Source: Spirochaetales bacterium
GTDB lineage: Bacteria > Spirochaetota > Leptospiria > Leptospirales > Leptonemataceae
Direction of reading: 5' to 3'
Length of the DNA: 64,000 nucleotides
Assembly: GCA_015075425.1 (NCBI GenBank)
Contig: JABTUL010000001.1
Span: forward strand, 1,736,001-1,800,000
The first letter of the stretch is position 1. Each line of letters begins with the position of its first letter. A program made the position numbers and the translations under genes. This document shows, one piece after another, positions 22,696 through 33,931 of the stretch. The notes under the pieces are model-generated. The model saw nothing but the letters and a program-made list of their open reading frames with translations. It did not search any database and was not told the DNA's origin.

Positions 22696-24601
22696 CGCCG
22701 GGGATGGCAAACGGGCGGGCCCGGAGACGGGTGCGCAGAAACTCGGCTATCGTTGCATTGTCCATGCCAAACTCTGCCATAATCTCCTCTCGTGTTCCGT
22801 GCGGAATAACCTGGGTGGGGAACAGGAAACTCTTCAGGTGCCGCGCGCGTAGCGCCGGAGCAATAGAATTCAGAATGAATGCGGCAGCACTTGCATGCTC
22901 GTAAGAATCTTCCAGGATAATAAAGTTTGTACAGCTTTCCAGAATGCTTTCCAGGCTTTTTACATCCAGGGGACGAATCCAGCGAACGCCCACAACCGTG
23001 GAGAGGAGGCCGGATTCGTTACGGATTTTACGCTCAAGATCCAGTCCGTTCTCCCACATCGTCCCGATGCAAAGGATGGCCAGGTCCGTTCCGTTACCGG
23101 ATATCCACGGCCTTATCGATTTTACATCGGGTAACTCGCGCTCGAGTTCCGATCGAGCCACACTGCCTTTGGGGAAGCGAACAGCCAGCGGACCGGATTC
23201 GTCGCTCTCCATGAGCAAAAGAAAGGCCTTAAGATCCGTCCCGTTGGCTGCGGCAAAAATGCGAATATTGGGAATGGCCAGCAGATATCCGATGTCAAAG
23301 AGACCCTGATGGGTTTCTCCATCCGGACCCACGCACCCTGCCCGATCGATCACAATGCGAACCGGTAAATTCATCAGCCCCACATCCTGAACCATCTGGT
23401 CCAGACCCCGGACGAGAAATGTCGAGTAGATGCACAGGTAGGGGATGAGCCCCCCGGAGGCCAGCGCCCCGGAAAATGCTACAGAATGCTGCTCGGCGAT
23501 GCCCACATCAATGACACGCGTGGGGTAGCGGTCAGCCAGAGAACGCAGTCCACTCCCTTCGATCATGGCCGGAGTTACAGCCACAGCCCGGCGATTGCGC
23601 TGGAAAATTTCAAGCAGAGTCTCTCCAACGATTTCCGAAAATCCTACCTGCTCACTGCCGCCACTGCGAGCCATGCCCTGGTCGCGATTGAAAATGCTGA
23701 CACTGTGATAGCGGATGGGTTCGTTTTCCGCAAAGGTATATCCCTTGCCTTTCTGGGTGTATGCATGTACGAGTATGGGTCCCTTCATGCGAACGATTTT
23801 GCGCAGGACGCGAACCAGTTCTACCACATCATGTCCATCGACCGGACCAATGTAGCGAAAGCCAAAATCAGCAAAAAGGGAGCCAGGAGTCCACAGATCC
23901 CGGAGCGACTTGCCCACACGTTTATGAAAAAGCTGAATGGCCGGGCCCAGGACAGGCAGCCACATGGTAAAAGTCAACCAGAAGCGCCGCCAGCGATTGT
24001 ACAGCGGTGACGTCATCAGGCGATTCAGGTATTGGTTCAAGGCTCCCACATTCTGCGAGATAGACATGTCATTGTCGTTTAAGATCACAATCGCATCCGT
24101 GCGACAGTGTCCGCCGTGATTGAGAGCCTCAAAGGCCATGCCCGAGGCGATGCTTGCATCTCCAATCACGCAGGCACAGTGATGCTTGAGACCCAGCTGA
24201 TCGCGGGCCATCGCTTCTCCCAGTAGCTGAGAAATGGATGTCCCGGCGTGGCCAGTGTTGTACAGATCGTAAGGGCTCTCTTCTCTCTTGGGAAAGCCAC
24301 TGATGCCATCCTTGCGCCGCACCCTTCTGAGTTTTTCCCGCCGACCGGTTAGAATTTTGTGCGGGTAAATCTGGTGTCCCACATCCCAGATCAGACGATC
24401 GCGCGGCGTTTCCAGCACATAGTGTAAAGCTACGGTAAGTTCTACCGCACCCAGGTTTGAAGCAAAGTGACCTCCAATGGAGGAAAGGGTGTCAATAATG
24501 TATTCACGAATCTCAAAACAGACTTGCGGCAGATCCCCCAGGTCCAGCCTGCGCAGGTCCTCCGGTGAGTTGATTTGCTCGAGGAGAGGGTAGCGGCCCA
24601 T
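22688..24601 (-). CDS. dxs: 1-deoxy-D-xylulose-5-phosphate synthase
   Basis: Thiamine-diphosphate enzyme, first step of the MEP isoprenoid pathway (pyruvate + glyceraldehyde-3-P). 637 residues with IWDVGHQIYPHKILTGR, the ThDP GDAS...ND motif (VIGDASIASGMAFEALNH to ILNDNDMSIS, about 150-182), the pyrimidine-domain DVGIAEQHSV and the transketolase C domain. dxr, uppS and cdsA of the same lipid supply line lie 8-12 kb upstream on the same strand. Spacing to the cyclase gene is only 2 bases. Confidence 0.96.
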   Translation of the reverse strand: MGRYPLLEQINSPEDLRRLDLGDLPQVCFEIREYIIDTLSSIGGHFASNLGAVELTVALHYVLETPRDRLIWDVGHQIYPHKILTGRREKLRRVRRKDGISGFPKREESPYDLYNTGHAGTSISQLLGEAMARDQLGLKHHCACVIGDASIASGMAFEALNHGGHCRTDAIVILNDNDMSISQNVGALNQYLNRLMTSPLYNRWRRFWLTFTMWLPVLGPAIQLFHKRVGKSLRDLWTPGSLFADFGFRYIGPVDGHDVVELVRVLRKIVRMKGPILVHAYTQKGKGYTFAENEPIRYHSVSIFNRDQGMARSGGSEQVGFSEIVGETLLEIFQRNRRAVAVTPAMIEGSGLRSLADRYPTRVIDVGIAEQHSVAFSGALASGGLIPYLCIYSTFLVRGLDQMVQDVGLMNLPVRIVIDRAGCVGPDGETHQGLFDIGYLLAIPNIRIFAAANGTDLKAFLLLMESDESGPLAVRFPKGSVARSELERELPDVKSIRPWISGNGTDLAILCIGTMWENGLDLERKIRNESGLLSTVVGVRWIRPLDVKSLESILESCTNFIILEDSYEHASAAAFILNSIAPALRARHLKSFLFPTQVIPHGTREEIMAEFGMDNATIAEFLRTRLRARPFAIPGDA

Positions 24602-24603
24602 GG

Positions 24604-27384
24604 TTAAGTCCGGGAAAGCTGCCCTTTTTTTAAAGTTTGCATATCATGTTCACTGCGCAACCCCATGAGTTCATAGATACGCACCGGTTCTAATTTTCCT
24701 TTCACCCGCACCAGATCCAGCTCCCTTGCATACACACGGTCCTTGACTCGCTCGTAGGTGAATTCCGAAATACAGATTTTCACCCCGTAGGTTTTGGTTA
24801 TTCCTTCCAGTCGTGAACCCAGATTCACAGTATCACCCATAAGCGTATAATCCATGCGATGGGAAGAACCCATGTTTCCCACAACGGCCGGCCCGGAATT
24901 GATACCGATGCCAATATCCAGCACCGGAATCTCTTTTGCCGACCAGCCCTTCTGCAACTCTTTGAGGGCTTCGTACTGTGCCAGAGCTGCAACGCAAGTA
25001 TAGTAGGCATGATCATCGTTCTGGACGGGCGCGCCCCAGAAGGCCATAATGGCATCACCCATATACTTGTCGATTGTGCCGCGGTATTCGATGATGAGAT
25101 CGGTCATGGTGGACAGGTATTCATTCAACAAATTTACCAGTTCTTCCGGTCCCAGCTTCTCCGATATGGTTGTAAAGCCGCGCACATCGCTAAAAAGCAC
25201 GGAAATATCCCGCTTGGCACCGCCCAGGGCAATGGCCTCCGGATTGGCCAACAGTTCATTCACCACATCCTGGGACACGAATTTAGAAAAGGTATTGCGA
25301 ATGAACTTCACGTTTTCTTCTTCCGTCAGAGCGCGAAAACCAATAAAACCGATCAGGATAATAAACTGCTCAAGGATCACTGTGGGAAATACATGTAGAA
25401 GGCTCCACAGATCAAAACTGACGTAGACTGTTATCAGCGTGAATACAAAAGCAATGGCCAGAAAAAGCACAAAACTCATCCAGGTTTTCACCCTGGGTTG
25501 ATAAAAGCCCATGATCAGAGCGACAGATAAAAGAATGATAAGATTCACAAGAGGCGGAGCATCGCGCAGGAAATCCTGGTTGAGGAGAGTATTGAGCGCA
25601 TAGGCGTGGTGTTCAATTCCAGCCATGTCGCCATAGGGCGATAAATGCATATCTTTGGCAGCGCCCACCCCGGTTGCGTAGTACATAGCGGTCAGAGTGA
25701 TCTTATCTTTGAAAATACTGGCCGAATCTTCCGGTCGCATACGATTCGTTTCCAGAATCTCCCAGAATTTGAAGCAGTAGCGGCCTCCACGAAAGTTGAT
25801 ATTCATCTGTCCCAGCCGGTTGATGGGAATGACAACTGCACGCTCGGAATTGGGCTTCTTCATCACATCGATGGTTTCTTCTTCGAGGGTTTGCAGGTTT
25901 AACTTCTGAAAAGTGCGCGCCGGAATATTGCTCATGGTGATGGTGCCGCGCAGCCAGTCGACTTCTATGTCTTTTTTCTCATCTATGCCATAGTATTTGG
26001 CTGCAATGGTTAAATCGATACCGGGATAAAACTCATCGTCAACATCCGGATTGTAATCACTCTGTTTGGCGCGTTCCAGATTCTGGATGCGTATCACCAG
26101 GGGAACTTTGCGGTTCATGCCGGTTTCAATGTCTTTGAGAATATTTGCGTATCCGACTCCATCCAGAGCTTCAGTAATTTTAGCGACAGGCGGAAGCGGA
26201 AGGCGGGCCCAGACCATGGCATAGCGACCATTCTTGATGTTGGTCATGCGTTCCTTGGCCCGCAATTTTTCCATGCGATCCTCATAGTTCACAATGGAGG
26301 AACGGGCTTCATCAGTGGTTTCCATCGGGTAGTCGGCAAGAACTATGTTATCGGCGCGAGCAATGGACTCGGATAGAATGTCCACCTGGTTGCGCAGCTC
26401 ATAGCCACCGATGGGGGTACAGTTAAAGTAGCGGCCGCAGTAATTGCCGCCGAAGATTCCTTTTTCATCGAGAAAGCTGATGTCAAAGAGTTGAATATTT
26501 CCGGGTGCAGGCCCCAGGCGGTCCAGCAGACGCGCATAATGGCTCCAGTCCAGCGGCCAGTCCCCGTGCAAATCTTCTATTGTCTTATTAGAAATTCCTA
26601 TAATCTGGATATCATCCCGGATGCCTTCTGGAGCCGGAGGGGTTAAATCCACCTTACGCCCGGCAACATCATAGGGCGCCGGGCAGTAGGGCATATTGGA
26701 TTCAGCGTGGCGGGTGGCGCCAGGATTGCGTACCCAGGTGAATCGGAAGGCAACAGTGGCCTCTTCTAATGTCTGGATAAAAGGAACGCGGACAAGACCC
26801 ACAGAGAAAAAGAAGGCGGTGAGGACGGCAATGAGTAGCGCACCGGTTACGGCGCGGTCGTATTTCATCCGTATCAAAGTAAAATAGATAAAGATACAGC
26901 CGGTCGCAATGAGAAAGAAGGAGATCCAGACCGTGAAGGTGAATAGATCGGGAGTGATGGCACCCAGGGCGGGAATGAGGCTCTCCACCTGATAAAAAAC
27001 GGAACCCGGACCGGCAGAATAGGCGAGGAAGAAGAAAAGCACACCAAGAGCCAGGACCGCCATCCACAAAAAGTCACGCCACTCCCAGCCACCTTTTTCC
27101 GGCAAAAGCCGATGGTGGAAATAGAGGCCACTGCCGAGCAAAATGATCCCGGGAAGAACGGGTAGATAGAATTCTTTAAAAAAACCAATAAATGAGGCCG
27201 ATCCAGGCAAAAGCAAAGTTAAAAACAGCCACAATTTATCCAGAACAAACGTCTGGCTTACTTCAGCCATGAAGGCCGGGTCTGCTTTGCGCTCATCTAC
27301 CCAGAGGGTGAGGAATAGAAGCACCGGTAAAACGATGAGAAGAACCCCGGAGCTTATCAGGGTAATGCGGCCCGCTTTTTGCAT
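24604..27384 (-). CDS. CHASE2-domain class III adenylate cyclase
   Basis: 926-residue membrane sensor-cyclase. The first ~220 residues contain about five hydrophobic helices; a large extracytoplasmic CHASE2-type sensor follows (IQIIGISNKTIEDLHGDWPLDW, about 260-600); three further helices (about 625-700); then a class III cyclase domain. Metal-binding Asp lies in LFSDVRGFT, the second in KYMGDAIMAFW, and the base-recognition Lys (DKYMG) and Asp (LMGDTVN) fit ATP rather than GTP; the transition-state Asn and Arg are in VNLGSRLEG. Leptospira carries many such cyclases. The signal is unknown. Confidence 0.92.
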   Translation of the reverse strand: MQKAGRITLISSGVLLIVLPVLLFLTLWVDERKADPAFMAEVSQTFVLDKLWLFLTLLLPGSASFIGFFKEFYLPVLPGIILLGSGLYFHHRLLPEKGGWEWRDFLWMAVLALGVLFFFLAYSAGPGSVFYQVESLIPALGAITPDLFTFTVWISFFLIATGCIFIYFTLIRMKYDRAVTGALLIAVLTAFFFSVGLVRVPFIQTLEEATVAFRFTWVRNPGATRHAESNMPYCPAPYDVAGRKVDLTPPAPEGIRDDIQIIGISNKTIEDLHGDWPLDWSHYARLLDRLGPAPGNIQLFDISFLDEKGIFGGNYCGRYFNCTPIGGYELRNQVDILSESIARADNIVLADYPMETTDEARSSIVNYEDRMEKLRAKERMTNIKNGRYAMVWARLPLPPVAKITEALDGVGYANILKDIETGMNRKVPLVIRIQNLERAKQSDYNPDVDDEFYPGIDLTIAAKYYGIDEKKDIEVDWLRGTITMSNIPARTFQKLNLQTLEEETIDVMKKPNSERAVVIPINRLGQMNINFRGGRYCFKFWEILETNRMRPEDSASIFKDKITLTAMYYATGVGAAKDMHLSPYGDMAGIEHHAYALNTLLNQDFLRDAPPLVNLIILLSVALIMGFYQPRVKTWMSFVLFLAIAFVFTLITVYVSFDLWSLLHVFPTVILEQFIILIGFIGFRALTEEENVKFIRNTFSKFVSQDVVNELLANPEAIALGGAKRDISVLFSDVRGFTTISEKLGPEELVNLLNEYLSTMTDLIIEYRGTIDKYMGDAIMAFWGAPVQNDDHAYYTCVAALAQYEALKELQKGWSAKEIPVLDIGIGINSGPAVVGNMGSSHRMDYTLMGDTVNLGSRLEGITKTYGVKICISEFTYERVKDRVYARELDLVRVKGKLEPVRIYELMGLRSEHDMQTLKKGQLSRT

Positions 27385-27419
27385 GCTGGAAGCTTTTTAA
27401 CGGGCCAGAGCCTTACAAC

Positions 27420-28220
27420 TCATTTTTCTTTCAGCGCCCGGACCAGTTCCAGAGTCACACGCTCAAGCTCTGCCAGATTGCCTTCAGCCAGCAGCCGCTG
27501 ATTCAGGCTACCGACAATGATCCCGTCAAGCTGGCCTTTCCAGAACCGGGCCTGCTCCACCGTGCTGATTCCAAATCCGGCCAGAACCGGTAAAGCGGTC
27601 TTCTGTCGGAGGAGAGACAGCGCTTCCTCACTGCGGATGGCTTCTTCTTTCTCCCCGGTCACCCCCATACGGGTCATGTAGTAAACAAAGCCATCGGCTT
27701 GCTCCAGAATTTTACGCAGGCGCTCCGGGCGGGTATTGGGACTTACAAGGGGGCACAGGGCGATCCCCTGACTTTTAGCCTTGCCGGCGAGCGCTTTCCC
27801 TTCCGGGCTATCAAATGGCAGATCGGGTAGAACCATCCCCTGCACTCCGTTCTTTCGGGACAGACCTAAAAAATGGTCCAGTTGTTCGTCCAGGCCTTTT
27901 CCAGGGAATCCGGAAAGCACCGGATTGCTGTAGGTTAAAAGGACAACAGGCAGCCCTGTTTCTTCATGGCAGCGCCCAATCGTTTCAAAGACCCGGTTCA
28001 GACTGAAATCTTTTTGCTCAAGGGAGTTTTGCATGGCCGCCTGGATGACCGGTCCATCTGCCGTAGGGTCAGAAAACGGAATGCCCAGTTCAAGAATGTC
28101 GGCGCCGCTACCTGCGAGGATGACAGCCGCACGAACCGTAGTTTCGAAATCAGGAGCACCGGTGGTAAGGTAAGGCATGTAAATCGGCCGGCGGGCGCGC
28201 AGATAATCGCTCAAACTCAT
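27420..28220 (-). CDS. trpA: Tryptophan synthase alpha chain
   Basis: Cleaves indole-3-glycerol phosphate to indole. 266-residue TIM barrel: [12 protein letters not shown], catalytic Glu in [18 protein letters not shown] (about 38-55; the motif includes the general-acid Asp), [13 protein letters not shown] and [14 protein letters not shown]. It overlaps the trpB stop by 4 bases, and the enzyme channels indole to TrpB. trpE begins near the right edge of this window, so the trp genes are split. Confidence 0.96.
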   Translation of the reverse strand: MSLSDYLRARRPIYMPYLTTGAPDFETTVRAAVILAGSGADILELGIPFSDPTADGPVIQAAMQNSLEQKDFSLNRVFETIGRCHEETGLPVVLLTYSNPVLSGFPGKGLDEQLDHFLGLSRKNGVQGMVLPDLPFDSPEGKALAGKAKSQGIALCPLVSPNTRPERLRKILEQADGFVYYMTRMGVTGEKEEAIRSEEALSLLRQKTALPVLAGFGISTVEQARFWKGQLDGIIVGSLNQRLLAEGNLAELERVTLELVRALKEK

Positions 28221-29398
28221 ACTGTATCACCGAGCAAGCGTTCCACTTCGGCAACATCCTTATCGCCGCGACCGGAAAGACACACGATCAAACTCCGCGC
28301 AGAACTGTATTGTCGGGCCAGCGTGCGCGCGGCAGCCAGAGCATGAGCGGATTCCAGGGCCGGGAGTATCCCTTCCAATCGGGCCAGCTCCACAAAAGAC
28401 TCCAGAGCCTCCTGGTCCCGTGCACGAATGTAGCGTACCCGGCCGGAGGACGCCAGATACGCATGTTCAGGGCCAATGCCCGGGTAGTCCAGCCCCGCAG
28501 AAATCGAATGCACGTCGCGAATCTGGCCACCCTCTTTCTGGATAAAAAGGGAACGTGCCCCGTGAAAGTAGCCGATTTCACCAAAGGTGATGGTCGCCGC
28601 ATTCTCTCCAGGTTCATCCCCTCGACCGCCGGCTTCCACTCCGTAAAGATCTACTTTTTTATCTTTCAAAAATCCATGAAAAATTCCGATGGCATTGGAA
28701 CCGCCGCCCACGCAGGCCACGACAGCTGCCGGCAACAGTCCGCTGGCTTTCTTGATCTGCTTGCGCGATTCATGCCCGATGATTACCTGAAAATCGCGAA
28801 CCATGGCGGGAAAAGGATGGGGTCCGATCACCGATCCAATCACATAATGCGTATCCCCGACGGTTCGTGCCCAGTCGCGCATGGCTTCATTGGTTGCATC
28901 CTTTAGAGTACCTGTACCGCTCTCGACAGGTATCACTTCAGCACCCAGAAGCCGCATGCGAAAGACATTGAGAGCCTGACGACGAACATCTTCCTTGCCC
29001 ATATAAACCGTGCAGGAGAAACCAAAACGTGCGGCAACGGTGGCGGTGGCCACACCATGTTGACCGGCACCGGTTTCGGCAATCAGCCGTTTTTTTTGCA
29101 TGGCCCGGGCCACAAGGGCCTGCCCCAGAGCATTGTTGATTTTGTGTGAACCTGTGTGGTTCAGATCCTCTCTTTTCAGATAGATTTGGGCACCACCCCA
29201 ACTTTGCGTCAAACGAGGCGCATAAGTTAAAGGCGAGGGGCGACCGGCATAATTGCGCAGGAGCCGGCTGAGCTCTTTGCGGAATTTTTTACTTTTGCGC
29301 AATTTTTTGTAGGCAGCTTCAAGCTCCTCGAGCGCGGGGATCAGCACTTCCGGACTGTAGCGACCGCCAAAATCACCAAAATAACCTTTCTTTTTCAT
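28217..29398 (-). CDS. trpB: Tryptophan synthase beta chain
   Basis: PLP enzyme joining indole to serine. 393 residues, with [17 protein letters not shown] at the start, the PLP lysine in [17 protein letters not shown] (Lys about 84), [14 protein letters not shown], phosphate-binding GGGSNAIG and the late [14 protein letters not shown]. Standard TrpB1 length. Overlaps proS by 4 bases at the start, an unusual but clean fusion of trp and tRNA-charging genes in one transcript. Confidence 0.97.
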   Translation of the reverse strand: MKKKGYFGDFGGRYSPEVLIPALEELEAAYKKLRKSKKFRKELSRLLRNYAGRPSPLTYAPRLTQSWGGAQIYLKREDLNHTGSHKINNALGQALVARAMQKKRLIAETGAGQHGVATATVAARFGFSCTVYMGKEDVRRQALNVFRMRLLGAEVIPVESGTGTLKDATNEAMRDWARTVGDTHYVIGSVIGPHPFPAMVRDFQVIIGHESRKQIKKASGLLPAAVVACVGGGSNAIGIFHGFLKDKKVDLYGVEAGGRGDEPGENAATITFGEIGYFHGARSLFIQKEGGQIRDVHSISAGLDYPGIGPEHAYLASSGRVRYIRARDQEALESFVELARLEGILPALESAHALAAARTLARQYSSARSLIVCLSGRGDKDVAEVERLLGDTV

Positions 29399-31113
29399 AA
29401 CAAAGCAAGCATTTCCGGGATTCTTTTCAGGATATCGGCCGCAGCAATCAGGTGATCCTCTCCGGTCTTTCGCACCCGGACTTCCAGATTGCCCTGAGCA
29501 AAAAAAGTCTTCCCCGCAGTTATACGCAGGGGATACCCGATCAAATCCGCGTCATTGAATTTGACGCCGGGCCTCTCCTCCCGATCATCCCAGAGCACAT
29601 CCATTCCCAGAGAGATCATGGATTGGTACAGCTCCGCCACAGCTTCGATTTCTGCCGGGCTTCTGGTAATACTGATGAGCACCACTTCAAAAGGCGCGGC
29701 CACCCGGGGCCAGGCAAGACCGGCCTCATCATGGTGTTGCTCTGCAATGGCGGCAAGGGTCCGGTTCACACCAATACCGTAACAGCCCATTAATGGATGG
29801 AACGTACGTCCCTTTTCATCGAGCAATTCCAGCCCCATAGTCCGCGAGTATTTATCACCCAGCTGGAAGATATGACCCAGCTCCATTCCTTTCATTTCTT
29901 TAAGCGTCCCCTTACCGCCAGGTACCGGGTCACCTGCCCTGGCAAGGGCCACATCGTGAACTTCCGTTAAAGCAGGCATGTAGTTACGCAGATGGAAATC
30001 GACTTCATTGGCTCCGGCTACGTACGGGCCGCCACTCTTCAGGGAAGCGTCATAGATACATACGAGTTCTCTGTCGGTCTTTTTCTTCCCCTTCTTCCGG
30101 GAAGGGGCCGATGAAAGTCCGGGTCCTAAAAAACCGGCAACGCCGCCGCAAGAAGCAATCTGTTCCGGGCTTGCCGCCTCAAGCTCGGACACACCAAGCA
30201 GAGCTTTCAGCTTGGCCTCATTCACTTCACGATCGGCTCTCAAAAATACTACGATCAATTGATCCCCACTGACACAGGCAACCGCTTTGATCATCTGCTC
30301 CGGGCGAATCCCGAGAAAGGTAGAGACTTCTTCAATTGTTTTCTTGCCGGGTGTGGCGACTTTTTCGCCCGGTGACGGCGCAACCGTTGCGGCCCTCCCG
30401 TACTCCACAGTTGTCTTTTCACGATTCCCGGCATATCCCTCTCCCACAAGGAGCACCTCCTCGCCGACTTCTGAGGCAATCATGAATTCCTCCGAACGGG
30501 CTCCCCCCATAGCCCCGCTATCCGCTTCCACGGCGATGGTTTGCAGTCCCAGACGTTCAAAAATCCGCCTGTAGGTCAGGCGCATTACTTCGTAGATCTC
30601 CCGTAAATTCTCATCATTGCGATGAAAGGAATAGGCATCCTTCATGATAAATTCACGCGATCGAATCATACCGTAACGGGGGCGTATCTCATCGCGGAAC
30701 TTGGTCTGGATCTGGTAGAGGTTTAACGGTAACTCTTTGTAACTTTTAAGAAGCCCGCACAGCAAATCCGTAAAGGATTCTTCATGAGTGGGACCCATCA
30801 CATTCCAGTTGCCATGGCGATCCGCCAGCCGAAAAAGCTCTTTGCCCATAGCCTGGTAACGGCCCGATTTCTGCCAGAGTTCCGCTGGAATCATCTGTGG
30901 CAACTGGAACTCAATCGCCCCGGCAGCGTTCATTTCTTCACGTATCACTGCTTCTATTTTACGTAAACTCCGCAGTCCTGCTGGCAGCAAATGGTAATGG
31001 CCGGATCCCTGTTTGCGGATAAAGCCGGCCTGCACAAGCAGTCGATGCGATGCTACAACAGCGTCAGCAGGCGGATCCCGGAAGGTACGAATGAAAAATT
31101 GTGTGCTTTTCAT
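29395..31113 (-). CDS. proS: Prolyl-tRNA synthetase, bacterial type
   Basis: Class II synthetase, 572 residues. Motif 1 region [21 protein letters not shown], motif 2 [28 protein letters not shown], the INS (YbaK-like) editing insert in the middle (about 230-385), motif 3 [20 protein letters not shown] and a C-terminal anticodon-binding domain. The insertion places it with the bacterial rather than archaeal/eukaryotic form. Lies between rseP (4-base gap) and trpB. Confidence 0.97.
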   Translation of the reverse strand: MKSTQFFIRTFRDPPADAVVASHRLLVQAGFIRKQGSGHYHLLPAGLRSLRKIEAVIREEMNAAGAIEFQLPQMIPAELWQKSGRYQAMGKELFRLADRHGNWNVMGPTHEESFTDLLCGLLKSYKELPLNLYQIQTKFRDEIRPRYGMIRSREFIMKDAYSFHRNDENLREIYEVMRLTYRRIFERLGLQTIAVEADSGAMGGARSEEFMIASEVGEEVLLVGEGYAGNREKTTVEYGRAATVAPSPGEKVATPGKKTIEEVSTFLGIRPEQMIKAVACVSGDQLIVVFLRADREVNEAKLKALLGVSELEAASPEQIASCGGVAGFLGPGLSSAPSRKKGKKKTDRELVCIYDASLKSGGPYVAGANEVDFHLRNYMPALTEVHDVALARAGDPVPGGKGTLKEMKGMELGHIFQLGDKYSRTMGLELLDEKGRTFHPLMGCYGIGVNRTLAAIAEQHHDEAGLAWPRVAAPFEVVLISITRSPAEIEAVAELYQSMISLGMDVLWDDREERPGVKFNDADLIGYPLRITAGKTFFAQGNLEVRVRKTGEDHLIAAADILKRIPEMLALL

Positions 31114-31116
31114 TTA

Positions 31117-32715
31117 TCAATTAAATACAAAAAGAACATCGCGATACATAATAAAAAGCCCGAGCAAAAGCAGAGACACAAAACCAAAGCGAAAAATCCC
31201 CTCCAGCACAGCCGGTGGCAATGGTTTACCCATAATCGCTTCAATCAAAAAAAAGACCACGTGTCCCCCGTCCACCACCGGAAAGGGCAGTAAATTCATG
31301 ACCATCAGAGCAATGGAGATGGCGGCAAACATCTGTAAATAATTCTGGAAACCGCTGCGAGCAACTTCTCCGGCTGCCGCCACCATGGCCACGGGTCCCA
31401 TGGTATTATCAATAAAAGACATCCGCCCGCTGAACATTTCCTGAAAGAATACTGGATAAATCAATATGTTATCACGAGTGTCAATCAGGGCATTCCGCAA
31501 TACATCAAGAAATGTTGCATGGTGATCCAGGTAGATGGGCTCAATATGCTGAAGGGGACGAAATCCAAAAAGTCCAATCTGCTTGCTTTCCAGCCTGGCC
31601 CGGTAGGATTTACCGCCGAGTTCCAGCATGACCACCTGTCCGCTAAAGCGGTTGTGGATGTTTTCAAAAGAACCGGCCGGTTCACCCAGAAGGCGCAGTT
31701 CCGACAGGGCGCGAATGTGCGCGGGAATGTTACTCGAATAGACCTGATCGCCAAGGCCCCGACCGTACTTTTCATCAAAGAGATCGCGAAAAGTAACTAC
31801 ATATTCACCACGCACCGGAACTCGTACTGTCATCTCCTCTGTCCAGAAGTTACCGATTAACGGGAAGGTGGAACGGCGCACTCGCACGTTAACCTCCTGA
31901 CCACCGTACCGACCCAGCAAATTCTGCAAGTCCGGTACGGAAACGGGCTTTTGACCGTCCACGTCGAGAATCACATCACCATTGTGCAAATACTGCATGG
32001 CCTGGAGCTGCGCTGGCGGCTCAGCGGACCCAAGTATCTTACTCAAAAAATAAGAAAATCGTGCGGACAGAGGATAGTTGACTTCCAGAGACCTCTGGCC
32101 CGGGACCCGCAACCCGATCTGGGCAATGCCATTTCGAGCTATTTCCGGAACGATGGTAAACTGCTGTCTTTGACCCTCGCGTTCCACTTCGATTTCCATC
32201 CGATCTTTATTGCCGAGCGCAATGGCTTTTTTTGCCGCAAGAAAATCGCTAACGGTTTCTCCGTTGACTTTACGGATGATGTCGCCGTCACGCAAACCAC
32301 CTTTGTACGCCGGTGCATTGACACCCAGTTCTTCCACAATGTGGACCTGCGGGGCCATAGGTCCGGAGAGGCTGTGCAGCAAAAGAAAGACGGCAAAACC
32401 CAGCAAAAGGTTGAACAGAGGACCGCCAAGCACCGGAATGATGCGTTTGAGCGGTCCAACAGAATAAAAACCACCAGGGATCCGATCCTGTCCGGTAATG
32501 TCATCGCCGTAGAACTTGACGTAGCCGCCCAGTGGTATGGCAGTAATCTGCCAGGTCGTTACACCGATTTTCTTTTTCCAGATTCCCCGACCATAGCCTA
32601 TGGAAAATATTTCCGCCTGCACTCCCACGAGTCGGCCGAGCACGTAATGCCCCAGTTCATGAATGAAAATGCAAATCCCGAGCAGGGCAGCTCCAAGAAT
32701 GAGAGTCTGGATCAT
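31117..32715 (-). CDS. rseP: RIP metalloprotease RseP (site-2 protease)
   Basis: Intramembrane zinc protease that clips anti-sigma factors and signal-peptide remnants. HExxH is in FIHELGHYVLGR (His19, Glu20, His23) and the third ligand motif is in MNLLPFPVVDGGHVVFF near residue 480. Two PDZ domains lie between (LRDGDIIRKVNGETV and LHNGDVILDVDGQKP). 532 residues, longer than E. coli RseP (450) because of extra sequence after PDZ2 (about 270-400). Follows dxr-cdsA-uppS as in most Gram-negatives. Confidence 0.95.
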   Translation of the reverse strand: MIQTLILGAALLGICIFIHELGHYVLGRLVGVQAEIFSIGYGRGIWKKKIGVTTWQITAIPLGGYVKFYGDDITGQDRIPGGFYSVGPLKRIIPVLGGPLFNLLLGFAVFLLLHSLSGPMAPQVHIVEELGVNAPAYKGGLRDGDIIRKVNGETVSDFLAAKKAIALGNKDRMEIEVEREGQRQQFTIVPEIARNGIAQIGLRVPGQRSLEVNYPLSARFSYFLSKILGSAEPPAQLQAMQYLHNGDVILDVDGQKPVSVPDLQNLLGRYGGQEVNVRVRRSTFPLIGNFWTEEMTVRVPVRGEYVVTFRDLFDEKYGRGLGDQVYSSNIPAHIRALSELRLLGEPAGSFENIHNRFSGQVVMLELGGKSYRARLESKQIGLFGFRPLQHIEPIYLDHHATFLDVLRNALIDTRDNILIYPVFFQEMFSGRMSFIDNTMGPVAMVAAAGEVARSGFQNYLQMFAAISIALMVMNLLPFPVVDGGHVVFFLIEAIMGKPLPPAVLEGIFRFGFVSLLLLGLFIMYRDVLFVFN

Positions 32716-33929
32716 GCAATTACCTCTTGTTTAAGTAGCGACTGGACCTCACTCCGGGCCCGTCGATCCATTTCAATATAATCTGCCAGGGAGCCTTTCG
32801 CAAACCAGGAAACACGCTTGAGCGTTTCATCAAGGAGTTCTGGAATCTGGCAAAAACCAATCTCCCCTTTCAGGAAGGCAGCAACAAGTTCTTCATTGGC
32901 CGCGTTCAGGGCAGCCGGTGCCGAGCCACCTCTGTGGCCGGCATTCAAACAAATGTCAAAACCTGGATAACGAAGCGGATCGACTTTCTCAAAGCACAGG
33001 GCGGGCCATTCCACTGGCGGACGAGCAACGTGGTGCGCAGTCTCCAATACATTCGGGTACATCAAAGCGTGGGCGATGGGAAAAAGCATGGAAGGCGTGG
33101 CACCGGCCATTAAATAGGAACCATCCCGTAATTCAAGTAAAGCATGGATCTGGCTCTGCGGATGGATGACGACTTCGATTTCCTCGTAGGACCTGCCGAA
33201 CAAAAAGTGAGCCTCTATGACTTCCAGACCCTTATTGATCATTCCTGCTGAATCCACAGTGATCTTGGGACCCATCGACCAGGTGGGATGACTCAGCACC
33301 TCTTTTCGATTCACTTGCTGTAACTCTGCCAGAGGGGTAGTCCGAAACGGCCCTCCGGAAGCCGTCAGAATCAGTCGCCGGATGAACTCCGGGCGAACCA
33401 GCTCCAGAAGCTGAAAGAGAGAATTGTGCTCGGAGTCCACCGGGAGCATCGCCGGCCTCTCCTTTTCCGGAATAGACAAAAGAAGATCTCGAATCACCGG
33501 GCCGGCCGTGACCAGTGTCTCTTTATTCGCCAGAGCGATCTTATAATCGAGTTCAATGGACCGGATCGTCGCCGTAAGGCCCGCTGCCCCGACAATGGCT
33601 GTGAGTACGGTATCGGCTCCGGCGCTACGGGCATCGGCCAGCATTTGCAACATGCCCTTTTCGCCACCATAGATTTGTAGTGACGGATAGCGGGACAGAA
33701 TGGACTCCTGATTCCTCTCAAACACTTCCGGATCCGTAAGAGCGAGGCGACGGATGCCCAGTGCGATCAATTCCGGTAAAGAGTCCAGCGAGCGATGCAC
33801 GCTTGCTGCTTGCAGGCGAACCGCAGGCTGACCCTTTAAGAATTGCCGCGTGGTTGTGCCGATCGATCCGGAGGCCCCCAGAAGCACCAGTTCCCGTGTC
33901 GGCCGGGCATTGCTTTGACTGACGATCAC
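32712..33929 (-). CDS. dxr: 1-deoxy-D-xylulose 5-phosphate reductoisomerase
   Basis: Second MEP-pathway enzyme, NADPH-dependent. 405 residues: Rossmann LVLLGASGSIGTTTRQFL (14-31), NKETLVTAG, metal/substrate motif PVDSEHNSLFQLL, LTASGGPFR, and HPTWSMGPKITVDSAGMINKG. The start codon is GTG at 33929. Overlaps rseP by 4 bases and follows cdsA by 2 bases. Confidence 0.96.
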   Translation of the reverse strand: MIVSQSNARPTRELVLLGASGSIGTTTRQFLKGQPAVRLQAASVHRSLDSLPELIALGIRRLALTDPEVFERNQESILSRYPSLQIYGGEKGMLQMLADARSAGADTVLTAIVGAAGLTATIRSIELDYKIALANKETLVTAGPVIRDLLLSIPEKERPAMLPVDSEHNSLFQLLELVRPEFIRRLILTASGGPFRTTPLAELQQVNRKEVLSHPTWSMGPKITVDSAGMINKGLEVIEAHFLFGRSYEEIEVVIHPQSQIHALLELRDGSYLMAGATPSMLFPIAHALMYPNVLETAHHVARPPVEWPALCFEKVDPLRYPGFDICLNAGHRGGSAPAALNAANEELVAAFLKGEIGFCQIPELLDETLKRVSWFAKGSLADYIEMDRRARSEVQSLLKQEVIA

Positions 33930-33931
33930 GT